Positions 26,919 through 34,382 of a stretch of DNA of 64,000 bases are shown in pieces (the first letter of the stretch is position 1; the number at the start of each line of letters is the position of its first letter). The DNA comes from DYFC01 sp041658585 (GTDB taxonomy: Bacteria > Nitrospirota > Thermodesulfovibrionia > Thermodesulfovibrionales > SM23-35). The stretch is from the NCBI GenBank assembly GCA_041658585.1, contig JBAZZX010000006.1, forward strand, positions 1 to 64,000. Direction: 5' to 3'. Under the pieces are notes generated by a model that was given only the letters and a program-made list of their open reading frames with translations, ran no database searches and had not been told where the DNA came from. The position numbers were made by a program, and so were the translations under genes.

Positions 26919-27139
26919 CAATTAGCAAGCCGTCAGAGGAGTATCCCGGTGAAAGTTGCCAGCCAATCCGGCGAAAGGGTGCCACATGCCGGCAGTAGAA
27001 GAGATGTCTGATATTTCGATACCACGAATATATGTTTGGTCCGCCCCGTAATACGCACGGTCTGTTTGTGGATAACAAGCAAACGAAATCAAGCAAGGAT
27101 CAAAACTGAAGATTTACGATCGAAATTAACACATAACGA
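26919..27139. repeat. 220-bp direct repeat, copy 1
   Basis: Closely matches 29009-29225 across caattagcaagccgtcagag, aatccggcgaaagg, ccgccccgtaatacgcac, gtttgtggataacaagcaaa and the end attaacacataacgaa. Neither copy encodes a continuous protein. It may be the end of an unidentified mobile element or a decayed gene; both copies lie beside toxin-antitoxin modules. Confidence 0.75.
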
Positions 27140-27141
27140 AG

Positions 27142-27501
27142 CTAACCGGCCGCCTGCTTTTTGGCGACCCGTGTTGAGCGCTTAGTTAAGCGCGCGTTGG
27201 GAACCAGCTTGATCTCCAAACGACAGCCGACAGCCCGTGCATATTTTTTGAGTGTAGTGAGAGACGGTGCATGCTTACCCGCAGCTTCCAAGCGTGACAC
27301 CGCGCTTTTTGTCGTCCCCATCAACTCCGCAACGGCTTCTTGAGTGAGACCGAACTTGGAACGAGCGGCAAGCATCTCACGAGTAAGCCGGTACTCTTCT
27401 CCCAGATCCTCGTATGCTTTCCTGAACCCTTTCCGTTTCGAGGCTTTTGTGAGGAAAGCCTTATGGTTATGGGAAACGGGTTTGAATTTTAAATCAGCCA
27501 T
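27142..27501 (-). CDS. HigA-like XRE-family antitoxin
   Basis: 119 residues. A helix-turn-helix of the Cro/C1 type at about residues 52-95 (FGLTQEAVAELMGTTKSAVS then RLEAAGKHAPSLTTLKKYAR), with basic flanks and a lysine/arginine-rich end. Lies one base after the toxin gene, in the toxin-antitoxin order of HigBA. It should repress its promoter, probably at the palindrome 27830-27847. Confidence 0.85.
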   Translation of the reverse strand: MADLKFKPVSHNHKAFLTKASKRKGFRKAYEDLGEEYRLTREMLAARSKFGLTQEAVAELMGTTKSAVSRLEAAGKHAPSLTTLKKYARAVGCRLEIKLVPNARLTKRSTRVAKKQAAG

Positions 27502-27502
27502 T

Positions 27503-27820
27503 TCATACCTCCTTCATTCTTTTCCGAGCAAGGCGCAATTCTTTCTCCGGAGTATTCTGCGTTTTCTTTATAAAAGCGTGAAGTACCACGATGCGTTGAC
27601 CAACAACGAAACAGTATAAGGCACGTCCGATGCCTTCACGGCCATGTGGCCGCAGTTCAAAAAGACCATCGCCCATGGCCCGCGAATGTGGCATACGCAG
27701 ATTGGGTCCGAACTCCATCAAGAGTTCCGCCAACCGCGCATAATCAGCCAATATACCATCGGGCCAGCTCTCGATCTCGTCTTTGACGCGCGCATGAAAA
27801 TACTCGATGGTATATTTCAT
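27503..27820 (-). CDS. HigB/RelE-type toxin
   Basis: 105 residues from MKYTIEYFHARV. RelE/HigB features (phage-derived Gp49-like group): VKDEIESWPDGILADYARL, then MPHSRAMGDGLFELRPHGRE and RALYCFVVGQRIVVLHAFIK with TPEKELRLARKR. Acts as a ribosome-dependent mRNA interferase. An upstream in-frame start at 27856 would add 12 residues and lie inside the operator, so the ATG at 27820 is preferred. Confidence 0.88.
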   Translation of the reverse strand: MKYTIEYFHARVKDEIESWPDGILADYARLAELLMEFGPNLRMPHSRAMGDGLFELRPHGREGIGRALYCFVVGQRIVVLHAFIKKTQNTPEKELRLARKRMKEV

Positions 27821-27829
27821 GTTCTTAAT

Positions 27830-27847
27830 GTTAGCAATAATGCTAAC
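27830..27847 (-). promoter_or_regulatory. Palindromic operator of the higBA-like module
   Basis: gttagca-ataa-tgctaac is a perfect 7+7 palindrome 10-27 bases upstream of the toxin ATG. Position and symmetry fit the binding site of the HigA-type repressor. Confidence 0.6.
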
Positions 27848-27930
27848 CTCTGTCAAGTGATATTAAACCTGGCGCATCCGGCATCTTCATGGATCTATAC
27901 AAGATATAATGGTTGAAGTATTCTATGTTC

Positions 27931-28072
27931 ATGGACGAGAAAACTCTTTTTACGAGGATATTGGGAATCAAGCTGCCGTGGTTTGTGAATCAGGTGACTA
28001 TGGACGAAGCGGCGCAGCGTATCGACATTTATGTGGATCATGAGCGGGACATTCGGGTCAGATGCCCTGAGT
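27931..28072 (+). pseudogene. ISL3-family transposase, N-terminal fragment
   Basis: Translates as MDEKTLFTRILGIKLPWFVN followed by DEAAQRIDIYVDHERDIRVR and CPESG, the zinc-binding N-terminus of ISL3-type transposases. After about 47 codons the similarity stops abruptly at the junction with the psd fragment. The remainder of the transposase (DDE domain) is absent, so the element is inactive. Confidence 0.8.
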
Positions 28073-28168
28073 CTGGATGTATATTTACCGAAGAATACTG
28101 AAATAGCGGTCAAATTGGGGGATGTTGTAAAGGCAGGCGAAACAGTTATAGCAAGGATGAAAGATTAA
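28073..28168 (+). pseudogene. psd 3'-end fragment (duplicate)
   Basis: Matches the last 96 bases of psd (26035-26130) with scattered differences: both encode DVYLPKN-type sequence, EIAV, LGDVVKAGETVIAR and end KD-stop. The following bases (aaaaatccccctta) also match. It has no start and is fused to the ISL3 fragment. It marks the left end of the second copy of a duplicated block. Confidence 0.88.
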
Positions 28169-28237
28169 AAATCCCCCTTAATCCATCTTTGCCGAAGGCG
28201 GACTTTATTCCCATGCGTTATAATCAACTATCACCAT

Positions 28238-28672
28238 TCATGGTTCGATAATTTGAATTTCACTGTTCATATCTATTCGCTTAAAATCAGAAGCATTAAA
28301 TGTCAGCAAATGAGTTGCCCCAGATTTAATGGCTGCTTTTAAAATAAGAGCATCGTAGATTATTCCTCCGGAAAAGCCGATATTTTGCAAATGGCGTATT
28401 ACGGAAATATAATCAGAGGATGAAAGAGCAATTATTGATCCGGTTGCTATTACATTTTCGTTAATAAGTCTCCATGACATATCAGGAGTAATCCTGGGGC
28501 TGAGAGGCAAAGAAGTCAATACCGCATATAATTCCGCAAGAGTGTGAGAAGATATAATCATATCGAATTCGTGTGATCTGGAACGTTTAAGCCATTGGAA
28601 TGCTCGTGTATGCATAGGGTGGGGTTTTACAAGCGCTGCAACAAGCGTGCTTGTATCAAATAATATTTTCAT
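28238..28672 (-). CDS. vapC: VapC-type PIN-domain ribonuclease toxin
   Basis: 144 residues. PIN acidic residues are in place: Asp6 (ILFDTSTL), Glu47 (HTLAELYAV), Asp107 (IIYDALIL) and a polar cluster near 126-129 (NASD). VapC toxins cleave tRNA or rRNA with Mg. It overlaps the antitoxin gene by four bases and follows it, the normal vapBC order. Intact by sequence. Confidence 0.9.
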   Translation of the reverse strand: MKILFDTSTLVAALVKPHPMHTRAFQWLKRSRSHEFDMIISSHTLAELYAVLTSLPLSPRITPDMSWRLINENVIATGSIIALSSSDYISVIRHLQNIGFSGGIIYDALILKAAIKSGATHLLTFNASDFKRIDMNSEIQIIEP

Positions 28673-28932
28673 CTTCTTTTGCCGGGCAGGAATTTTGACA
28701 GACGTTCTTCGCGATGCTTTCGGATGCTTTCCGTCAGATCACCAACTGCAGTGCCTGCAAAAATGAGTATGCCATCTTCATACTGCAAAGGCGTTTTTTG
28801 TTCGGAATGCCTGATTACTATTTCGCTTTCCAGTTCCTCGATTTCGATTTCAGAGCCCGGCTTCAAACCGATGCGGTCACGTATTTGTTTCGGCAATACA
28901 AGCCTTCCAAATCTGTCTATGGTTGTTTTCAT
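28669..28932 (-). CDS. vapB: VapB-type AbrB/SpoVT antitoxin
   Basis: 87 residues. N-terminal swapped-hairpin AbrB domain (MKTTIDRFGRLVLPKQIRDR then IGLKPGSEIEIEE) and a C-terminal toxin-binding tail (LTESIRKHREERLSKFLPG). The ORF extends upstream, but ATG 28932 follows an excellent RBS (aaaaggaggattt) and begins the conserved domain. Transcribed from the promoter at 28949-28977. Its 3' third is duplicated at 26128-26227. Confidence 0.9.
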   Translation of the reverse strand: MKTTIDRFGRLVLPKQIRDRIGLKPGSEIEIEELESEIVIRHSEQKTPLQYEDGILIFAGTAVGDLTESIRKHREERLSKFLPGKRR

Positions 28933-28948
28933 AAATCCTCCTTTTGGC

Positions 28949-28977
28949 ATTATAACATGCCAATTGGCAATTAGCAA
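28949..28977 (-). promoter_or_regulatory. vapBC promoter
   Basis: On the minus strand TTGCTA (28977-28972), a 17-bp spacer and TATAAT (28954-28949) lie just upstream of the vapB ribosome binding site. The spacer holds the palindrome ccaattgg, which recurs in the adjacent repeats. Confidence 0.7.
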
Positions 28978-29019
28978 TGCCAATTTGTCAATTGGCAATG
29001 CCAATTTGTCAATTGGCAA
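28961..29019. repeat. Iterated operator-like repeats upstream of vapBC
   Basis: Two exact 21-bp tandem units (28976-28996 and 28997-29017, aatgccaatttgtcaattggc) preceded by a partial unit ccaattggcaattagc. Each unit contains ccaattt/aattgg half-sites. They cover and flank the vapBC -35 box, so they probably act as repeated antitoxin-binding sites. Confidence 0.65.
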
Positions 29020-29225
29020 GCCTTCAGAGGTATATTCCTGTGAAACCAGACGGCCAATCCGGCGAGAGGCTGCCAAATGCCGGCAGTGGAAGAGATGGCT
29101 GATATTTCGATACTACGAATATATGTTTGATCCGCCCCGTAATACGCACAATCTGTTTGTGGATAACAAGCAAACGAAATCAAGCAAGGATCAAAACTAA
29201 AAATTTACGATTAACACATAACGAA
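29009..29225. repeat. 220-bp direct repeat, copy 2
   Basis: Same orientation as 26919-27139, with scattered substitutions and a few small indels. It follows the vapBC operator region just as copy 1 follows the BrnT-type module, giving the duplicated order psd tail, vapB tail, repeat. Confidence 0.75.
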
Positions 29226-29305
29226 ATCCTTAGCTGTATAAGACCGCGTCAGATGTTGTAGGTCAATTAACGCAACTGATTAGATTTATTGAATTTAAAT
29301 AGTCC

Positions 29306-29371
29306 CATATCAAGGGCAGACCCCTTTCTTCCTTTTCTCATATCAAGGGCAGACCCCTTTCTTCCTTTTCT
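29306..29371. repeat. Exact 33-bp tandem duplication
   Basis: The unit beginning catatcaagggcagacccct occurs twice back to back (29306-29338, 29339-29371) just beyond the stop of the HEPN gene. The motif cagacccc with ggg resembles short sequences near REP/IS200-like elements, but no such transposase is present. The remaining interval 29226-29305 holds nothing recognisable. Confidence 0.7.
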
Positions 29372-29375
29372 TCAC

Positions 29376-30533
29376 TTAATGCGGGGAATACGCCTTTGTG
29401 CTGATGCTAAAAGCAATCGAATTAGCGATCGATTTAAGTATGAGCTTCGCCTTGAGAAAGAACTCTTCATTGATTATCACGCAACTGCGACGCACCGGTA
29501 CCGATGGATTAGCTGCAATGAACTCCTTTCCCACTCTTCCGCCCGTATGCAGCAGAGCATTACGTGCTTCCTTTACCTGCATGAGGTCACTGTAGCTGGT
29601 CACCTTAAATTGTCCTTCTAACACGTACCACGCTTGATAGGGGTCCTGCTCGAAGTGAAACTCCTGCTTGAGAAAGTTGATCAGACCATGAACTGATTCG
29701 GCCCCAGATTGCAGCCGCTCGATCTCTCGCTCAATCAGCCTGTTACGAAGGATGTCTAATGACGTTAATTCTGCGCTCATGGCTACGAGCTCGTCGTAGC
29801 TAAGAGAATTCTTCTTCCCTCTGGTCCCAGCTGCAATCTTATGAGGATGTTTAAACATTAGTTGTTGGACTGTGCTTCGCATAAATATCTCGAAAGCCGT
29901 CCAGTGGAGCAAAAAACCACTCCGGTTTAACATCTCTTTTGCTCTTACCCCCACCTCTCGGGGAGCTCCCATAGAATGCGCAAGGCTCAGGTATTGCCGC
30001 TGAATGGCCTCATATCGATTTGCGTCTGCAGGATCTATGGTCGGTAGGGTCTGCAGTTCAGCTGTCAATACGATGTGGACCGTTTTCATCCCTGGCTCGG
30101 GCAGCTTATCACTCGGATCAGACTGTTTTTCCGGTGGCCATATGACGATATCGTCACCATCTTTTGGATGTTTAAGTATCGTCCCCAACTTTCCCGCTTC
30201 CGCTGCTGCTTCCACGTCGGCCAGTGGCAAGCGGCACTGCTCAGCATACTCTGGTAAAGAAAGCCATCCAAATTTCACCTCGATTGATCTGATACGGCAC
30301 TCTCCCATACTGAATGAGATCTCATCACGACCGGGGTCTGGGATTTCCACTCCTTTCAGGCTACTTTTCTTGTGTCTAAAAAGCAGTTGTTGCGCAAGAC
30401 CGTATGACAGGGCGGTCAAATTAGTGAATTCTTCGATCCGTTCCGTGTTTTCTATGTAAGTGAGGTAAGGCTCAAAATTGCATTTCCTTAGAGCTCCATG
30501 ACCTTTTCGGGTGCGGATTTTCAATGGTGACAT
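29376..30533 (-). CDS. HEPN-like protein of unknown function
   Basis: 385 residues, soluble. The C-terminal third has EARNALLHTGGRVG, a match to the R-x4-6-H motif that marks HEPN domains, which in many toxin and defence proteins form an RNase site. A helical segment precedes it (LLHWTAFEIFMRSTVQQLMF), as in that fold. The N-terminal half has no recognised domain. ATG 30533 is chosen; an upstream TTG (30551) would overlap the small gene ahead. It probably forms a two-gene unit with 30541-30744 in an accessory region. HEPN assignment rests on motif only. Confidence 0.6.
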   Translation of the reverse strand: MSPLKIRTRKGHGALRKCNFEPYLTYIENTERIEEFTNLTALSYGLAQQLLFRHKKSSLKGVEIPDPGRDEISFSMGECRIRSIEVKFGWLSLPEYAEQCRLPLADVEAAAEAGKLGTILKHPKDGDDIVIWPPEKQSDPSDKLPEPGMKTVHIVLTAELQTLPTIDPADANRYEAIQRQYLSLAHSMGAPREVGVRAKEMLNRSGFLLHWTAFEIFMRSTVQQLMFKHPHKIAAGTRGKKNSLSYDELVAMSAELTSLDILRNRLIEREIERLQSGAESVHGLINFLKQEFHFEQDPYQAWYVLEGQFKVTSYSDLMQVKEARNALLHTGGRVGKEFIAANPSVPVRRSCVIINEEFFLKAKLILKSIANSIAFSISTKAYSPH

Positions 30534-30540
30534 CTTCCTC

Positions 30541-30744
30541 TTATTTCCCAAATGGATGAGGAATATTTTTCAGTGTCTTTAGATATTTCTTCAGCATCTT
30601 TAAACTTACCGGCTCGCCTTCGAATGCCATTGACTGACTCACCTGCTCCGGGATGCTTTCCAGATACAAGCGTTTCTTCTCCTCTGGAGTAAGATTCTCT
30701 CTCCATTGCTGAATCGTGTGTATCTGACGTACATGTTTTTTCAT
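30541..30744 (-). CDS. Small protein upstream of the HEPN-like gene
   Basis: 67 residues, basic, helical (QIHTIQQWRENLTPEEKKRL, LKMLKKYLKTLKN). RBS-like aggaaag precedes ATG. Its stop lies eight bases before the HEPN-like ATG overlaps or meets it, so the two are likely co-translated. Unknown family; a small partner or antitoxin is possible but unproven. Confidence 0.5.
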   Translation of the reverse strand: MKKHVRQIHTIQQWRENLTPEEKKRLYLESIPEQVSQSMAFEGEPVSLKMLKKYLKTLKNIPHPFGK

Positions 30745-30854
30745 ATTCTTTTCTTTCCTGACAACCTTTCTCCAAATCTATTCATTCCCGCATATTTTAC
30801 CACAATGAAGATACATTAATTGTTTCTTATAATGCACAGTTAAAGTCAATTTCG

Positions 30855-30860
30855 TATAAT
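30855..30860 (+). promoter_or_regulatory. -10 box upstream of siroheme protein gene
   Basis: TATAAT in ttcgtataatataaaaac, about 40 bp before the ATG at 30899; ggagg precedes the ATG. No good -35 box is visible, so confidence is limited. Confidence 0.45.
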
Positions 30861-30898
30861 ATAAAAACTATGTTTTTAATATAAATGGAGGAATAATT

Positions 30899-31558
30899 AT
30901 GGAAGAAGGACCAAGGGGTGCGATATTACAGAAGGATAAAAAAACATATGCCATAGTTCCGAGGATCCCTATGGGAGTATTGACTCCGGAGATACTCGAA
31001 TCGATTGCCAAAGTTGCAAGAAAATATAACGTCCAGATAATCAAAATAACATCGGGCCAGCGTATTGCATTGGTCGGCCTGAATCCTGAAGATGTCGGGC
31101 CTGCGTGGAAAGACCTTGAAATGGAAGTCGGTCCTGCAGAGGGCTTATGCGTCCATTATGTGCAGGCGTGTCCGGGGACTGAGACCTGCAAATTCGGTCA
31201 GGGAGATTCCCTCAGTCTTGCTGCAAAGGCAGAAAAATTGTTTGTAGGCAAGGAAGATTTCATCCCTGCAAAAACGAAATTCGGTATTTCCGGATGTATG
31301 CTGAATTGTGGGGAGAGCTATGTGAGAGACCTGGGCGCTTTTTGTACTCCGAAAGGCTGGAATGTATTAGTCGGCGGAAATTCCGGCGGCAGGCCGAGGA
31401 TTGGAGACGTAATCGCAAAGAACCTTACCGAAGATCAGGTAATAGAACTGTTCTCAAAGTGTCTTGATTTCTACGGCAGGAATGCCAACTCAAGAGAGAG
31501 AATGCCGAGGTTCATAGAGAGGATCGGCATCGAAGAGTTCAAGAGGGCAGTGCTTTAA
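30899..31558 (+). CDS. Small assimilatory-type siroheme sulfite/nitrite reductase
   Basis: 219 residues, about one half of a normal sulfite reductase. Ferredoxin-like half domain near 15-75, then cysteines for a coupled 4Fe-4S/siroheme centre: C91 and C97 (ACPGTETC), C133 and C137 (GCMLNCGES). This matches the low-spin assimilatory-type sulfite reductase (alSir) known from Desulfovibrio vulgaris and relatives, a single-subunit cytosolic protein whose physiological role is unsettled. RBS ggagg before the ATG. Stop codon overlaps the left end of MITE copy C. Confidence 0.85.
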   Translation: MEEGPRGAILQKDKKTYAIVPRIPMGVLTPEILESIAKVARKYNVQIIKITSGQRIALVGLNPEDVGPAWKDLEMEVGPAEGLCVHYVQACPGTETCKFGQGDSLSLAAKAEKLFVGKEDFIPAKTKFGISGCMLNCGESYVRDLGAFCTPKGWNVLVGGNSGGRPRIGDVIAKNLTEDQVIELFSKCLDFYGRNANSRERMPRFIERIGIEEFKRAVL

Positions 31559-31744
31559 CCCGGATTATTCACAAATTACTCGGATTGAACCGAGGACAGA
31601 GTATTTGCGCTCATTCTCGGTCGTTCCTCCCTGCGAGGCTTTTGCCTCTTTATTTTCACATACCGTATTTGACTATCGGCAAAAAAAACCGCTCAAATAC
31701 TCTATCCTCGGTTGCTGTTGTCAATTTCATGAATAATCCGGGTT
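31557..31744 (+). repeat. MITE-like nested palindrome, copy C (most complete)
   Basis: 188 bp with a perfect 15-bp terminal inverted repeat (aacccggattattca at 31557-31571, tgaataatccgggtt at 31730-31744), a second inner inverted repeat (ccgaggacagagtatttg with caaatactctatcctcgg), and a central gaggc-tttt-gcctc hairpin. No ORF. The first base overlaps the siroheme gene's stop codon. Lies between two convergent genes. Confidence 0.85.
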
Positions 31745-31764
31745 AGGTGAAGATATGCCTTTCC

Positions 31765-34188
31765 TTAATAGAGAAGATATTTGCTTCTGAGGTTTTCAAA
31801 TTCTCTGAGATGACTCTGCCAGTTTATGGATATGGCAACAGGATTCTCGCCGCTTTTGATTTCCTGCAGCACCTCGCGGGAGCCTATTGAATCGAGGGTT
31901 TTGTTGATCTGAAAATCTTCGGGATATAGCTTGTGCAGGGCGCTGATGATTTCAACTCCCAGAAGAGTCGGATCTAATTTGTCCCGGTCACTCAGTATGA
32001 TCCTGACGCCATGACAGCGACGCTTTTTATAAATGTCGCTTTCCGGTGTGAACGATACCGGTTTAAAGCCTATGCCTTTGATATTACGGCTGTTCAGATA
32101 TGACGTAAGTTCTTCGGCGTTGATCCAGGGAGCCCCGACGAGTTCAAAGGGCGTCGGCGTCCCGCGTCCTACGCTTATATTTGCGCCTTCGGACAATGCA
32201 ACACCCGGATAGAGAAGGGCTTCCTTAATTGAACGCAGGTTAGGCGAGGGATTGACCCATTTCAAACCCGTTTCATCAAACCATTGATCTCTTTTGTATC
32301 CATCCATTTTGATTACATGTAGTTTCACGCCGATGTGCTTTTCAGCGTTGAACAGTTCAGCCAATTCTCCGACCGTCATGCCGTGCCTGACCGGAAGCGG
32401 AAAATAGCCGGTGAAGGACGCCATATCTTTTTCCAGCACAGGTCCCTGTACTGTTAAGGCATTCAGAGGGTTGGGACGGTCAAGGACATAAAAGGGGATA
32501 CCCTTTCGCGCCGCCGCTTCCATGGCATAAGCCATAGTGGTTATGTAAGTATAAAAACGGACGCCTGCATCCTGTATATCAAATACAAGCGCGTCGATGC
32601 CGTCGAGCATATTTTTGGTCGGCCTTAGCTCTGCTCCATAAAGGCTGTGAACGGGAAGTCCGGTCAAAGGCTCTACGGTTGATTTCAATTTTATGTCCGC
32701 TTTTCCAAACAGTCCGTGCTCCGGGCTGAAGATCGCCTTCAGATTGATATTCGGCGCTTTGTGCAGCAGGTCGATGGTCCTTTGTCCGGAGTTGTCAATA
32801 CCGGAGTGATTGGTAATTAGGCCGAGTTGAAGCCCTGAAAGCTGAGAAAACCCTTCGTTCTTTAAGACATCGATTCCGGTTTGCACCTTGCCGATATCGG
32901 TATTATCCGGTCTTTTATTATTGTCAGGTTTGTAGAACGGTGCTAAAGAAGGTCTGCGCGTCAGCGCCTGATTTACCGATAAAGTTCCGGCAGAACGTGA
33001 AACAAGATTTATAATCTGTTTGCGGACAGGCTCTGCATCGCCTTTTCCGTAAGGATGCACCCTGTTTGTCAGAAGGATGATGAAGGTATTTGAAACAGGA
33101 TCGATCCAGATCAGCGTGCCGGTATATCCCTTGTGACCATATGAGCCGACCGGCAGCAATATTTCACGGTTGGCGGCTAAGGGCGCATCAATGCTCCAGC
33201 CGAGCCCGCGCAAGGGTTTTTGATCGGGGGGTGACTGAGGCAGTGTCATCATTTCAACTGTAGAGGAATTCAGGATGCGGACGCCGCTCAGGGTCCCGCC
33301 CTCAAGGAGCATTTTTGCAAATATCGAGAGGTCGCCGGCGGTAGAGAAAAGACCGGCATGACCGGCTACCCCTTCCATTCTGTAGGCTGCCGGGTCATGC
33401 ACTTCTCCGCATAGCATCCTGCCTTTCTTCCCGTTAGTGTATTGGGTAGGAGCTATACAGCTTTGCAACGACTTCTTCGGCTTGAAAAAGGTATTCTTCA
33501 TGCCGAGGGGCTGAAAGATATTTTCAGAGCAATAGGCGTCAAGGGGTCCACCCGAAATTTTACCGACAAGTTCGCCGAGTATCTCAAAATTAATATCGCT
33601 GTAAAGAAATTTGGAACCGGGTGGAGCAACCGGCTTCTCGTCGATAATCATTTTCAGGGCAGTCTCATGTCCGGACCAATCCGGTTCCAACGGCAGGTCC
33701 GCCCTGAGTCCTGAATAATGGGTCAGGAGATGCCGGACGGTTATATCTTCCTTGCCGTTTGATCCGAACTCCGGCCAGTATCGTGAGATGCGTTCATCAA
33801 GAGACAGTTTGCCGTCCTCCGCCAGTTTCATGACCGCGGTTGTCGTTGCAATGACCTTGGTGAGAGAAGCAAGATCAAAGATTGTGTCTACAGTCATAGG
33901 CTGTTTTTTAGGCTTAATCGCACGGTTGCCGTAGGCTTTTCTGAGAATGACCTTGTCGGAGCTGCCTATAATAAGCACCGCGCCCGGAATCCGTCCCGAG
34001 CGGATTTCCTGACGGATGATTTTTTCGGCAGGTTTCAAAATATCCTTTGAGACGGGCGCTGCAAATGCCGATGTCTGCATTATTATGAAAGAACAAATCA
34101 GAAGATAAGTAAACAGATTAAACGTTGTAAAACAGGTCCTCAATTTGAAAGGGAGATATGATACTAATACGTTCATAAGTAAAGCCAT
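31765..34188 (-). CDS. Fusion of serine beta-lactamase-like domain and DUF1343 muramidase
   Basis: 807 residues, exported (membrane/signal segment about 22-43). First half: class C beta-lactamase/penicillin-binding-like hydrolase with SLTK at 108-111, YSDIN near 195 and HKGYTG near 350. Second half, from about 439: DUF1343 (GLITNHSGI, SPEHGLFG, HSLYGAE, FDIQDAGVRFYTYITTM, VLDRPNPL), the NamZ/YbbC exo-N-acetylmuramidase family acting on peptidoglycan fragments. In Bacillus ybbE (beta-lactamase family) and ybbC are separate neighbours; here they are one protein. Role in cell-wall recycling is inferred. A GC-rich repeat lies directly upstream. Confidence 0.85.
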   Translation of the reverse strand: MALLMNVLVSYLPFKLRTCFTTFNLFTYLLICSFIIMQTSAFAAPVSKDILKPAEKIIRQEIRSGRIPGAVLIIGSSDKVILRKAYGNRAIKPKKQPMTVDTIFDLASLTKVIATTTAVMKLAEDGKLSLDERISRYWPEFGSNGKEDITVRHLLTHYSGLRADLPLEPDWSGHETALKMIIDEKPVAPPGSKFLYSDINFEILGELVGKISGGPLDAYCSENIFQPLGMKNTFFKPKKSLQSCIAPTQYTNGKKGRMLCGEVHDPAAYRMEGVAGHAGLFSTAGDLSIFAKMLLEGGTLSGVRILNSSTVEMMTLPQSPPDQKPLRGLGWSIDAPLAANREILLPVGSYGHKGYTGTLIWIDPVSNTFIILLTNRVHPYGKGDAEPVRKQIINLVSRSAGTLSVNQALTRRPSLAPFYKPDNNKRPDNTDIGKVQTGIDVLKNEGFSQLSGLQLGLITNHSGIDNSGQRTIDLLHKAPNINLKAIFSPEHGLFGKADIKLKSTVEPLTGLPVHSLYGAELRPTKNMLDGIDALVFDIQDAGVRFYTYITTMAYAMEAAARKGIPFYVLDRPNPLNALTVQGPVLEKDMASFTGYFPLPVRHGMTVGELAELFNAEKHIGVKLHVIKMDGYKRDQWFDETGLKWVNPSPNLRSIKEALLYPGVALSEGANISVGRGTPTPFELVGAPWINAEELTSYLNSRNIKGIGFKPVSFTPESDIYKKRRCHGVRIILSDRDKLDPTLLGVEIISALHKLYPEDFQINKTLDSIGSREVLQEIKSGENPVAISINWQSHLREFENLRSKYLLY

Positions 34189-34195
34189 ATTTAAA

Positions 34196-34313
34196 CACCC
34201 TCCCCTTTATCCCCTCCCCTCAAGGGAGGGGCAATTCTTAAGTTCCCTCTCCCTTTTCTCCCCGGCGAATCCGCCTGAGTGCGGAGAGGGGAGAGGGCAA
34301 GGGTGAGGGTGTG
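34196..34313. repeat. GC-rich palindromic repeat with embedded ggcgaatccgcc unit
   Basis: caccctcccctttatcccct ... agggtgagggtgtg, same family as 17994 and 60845. A further short palindrome, ggcgaatccgcctgagtgcgg, is inserted in its right arm; a related piece is inside MITE copy E. Lies between the 34383 and 31765 genes. The remaining 34314-34382 has nothing recognisable. Confidence 0.7.
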
Positions 34314-34382
34314 TGGCTTTTCTAATGAACTCCTTAGTAAAAGGTTTATTATCATGTCTGCCTTTCATTTTAAGCATCATGT

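Noticed and set aside
26919..27139. 220-bp repeat as a diversity-generating retroelement variable region
   Set aside because: A frame reads NI..VRPVIRT, recalling the NIGFRP ending of such targets, but differences between the two copies are not concentrated at adenines, there is no reverse transcriptase and no intact frame.
28961..29019. CRISPR-like tandem repeats
   Set aside because: Units are contiguous with no spacers and overlap a toxin-antitoxin promoter; no cas gene in the window.
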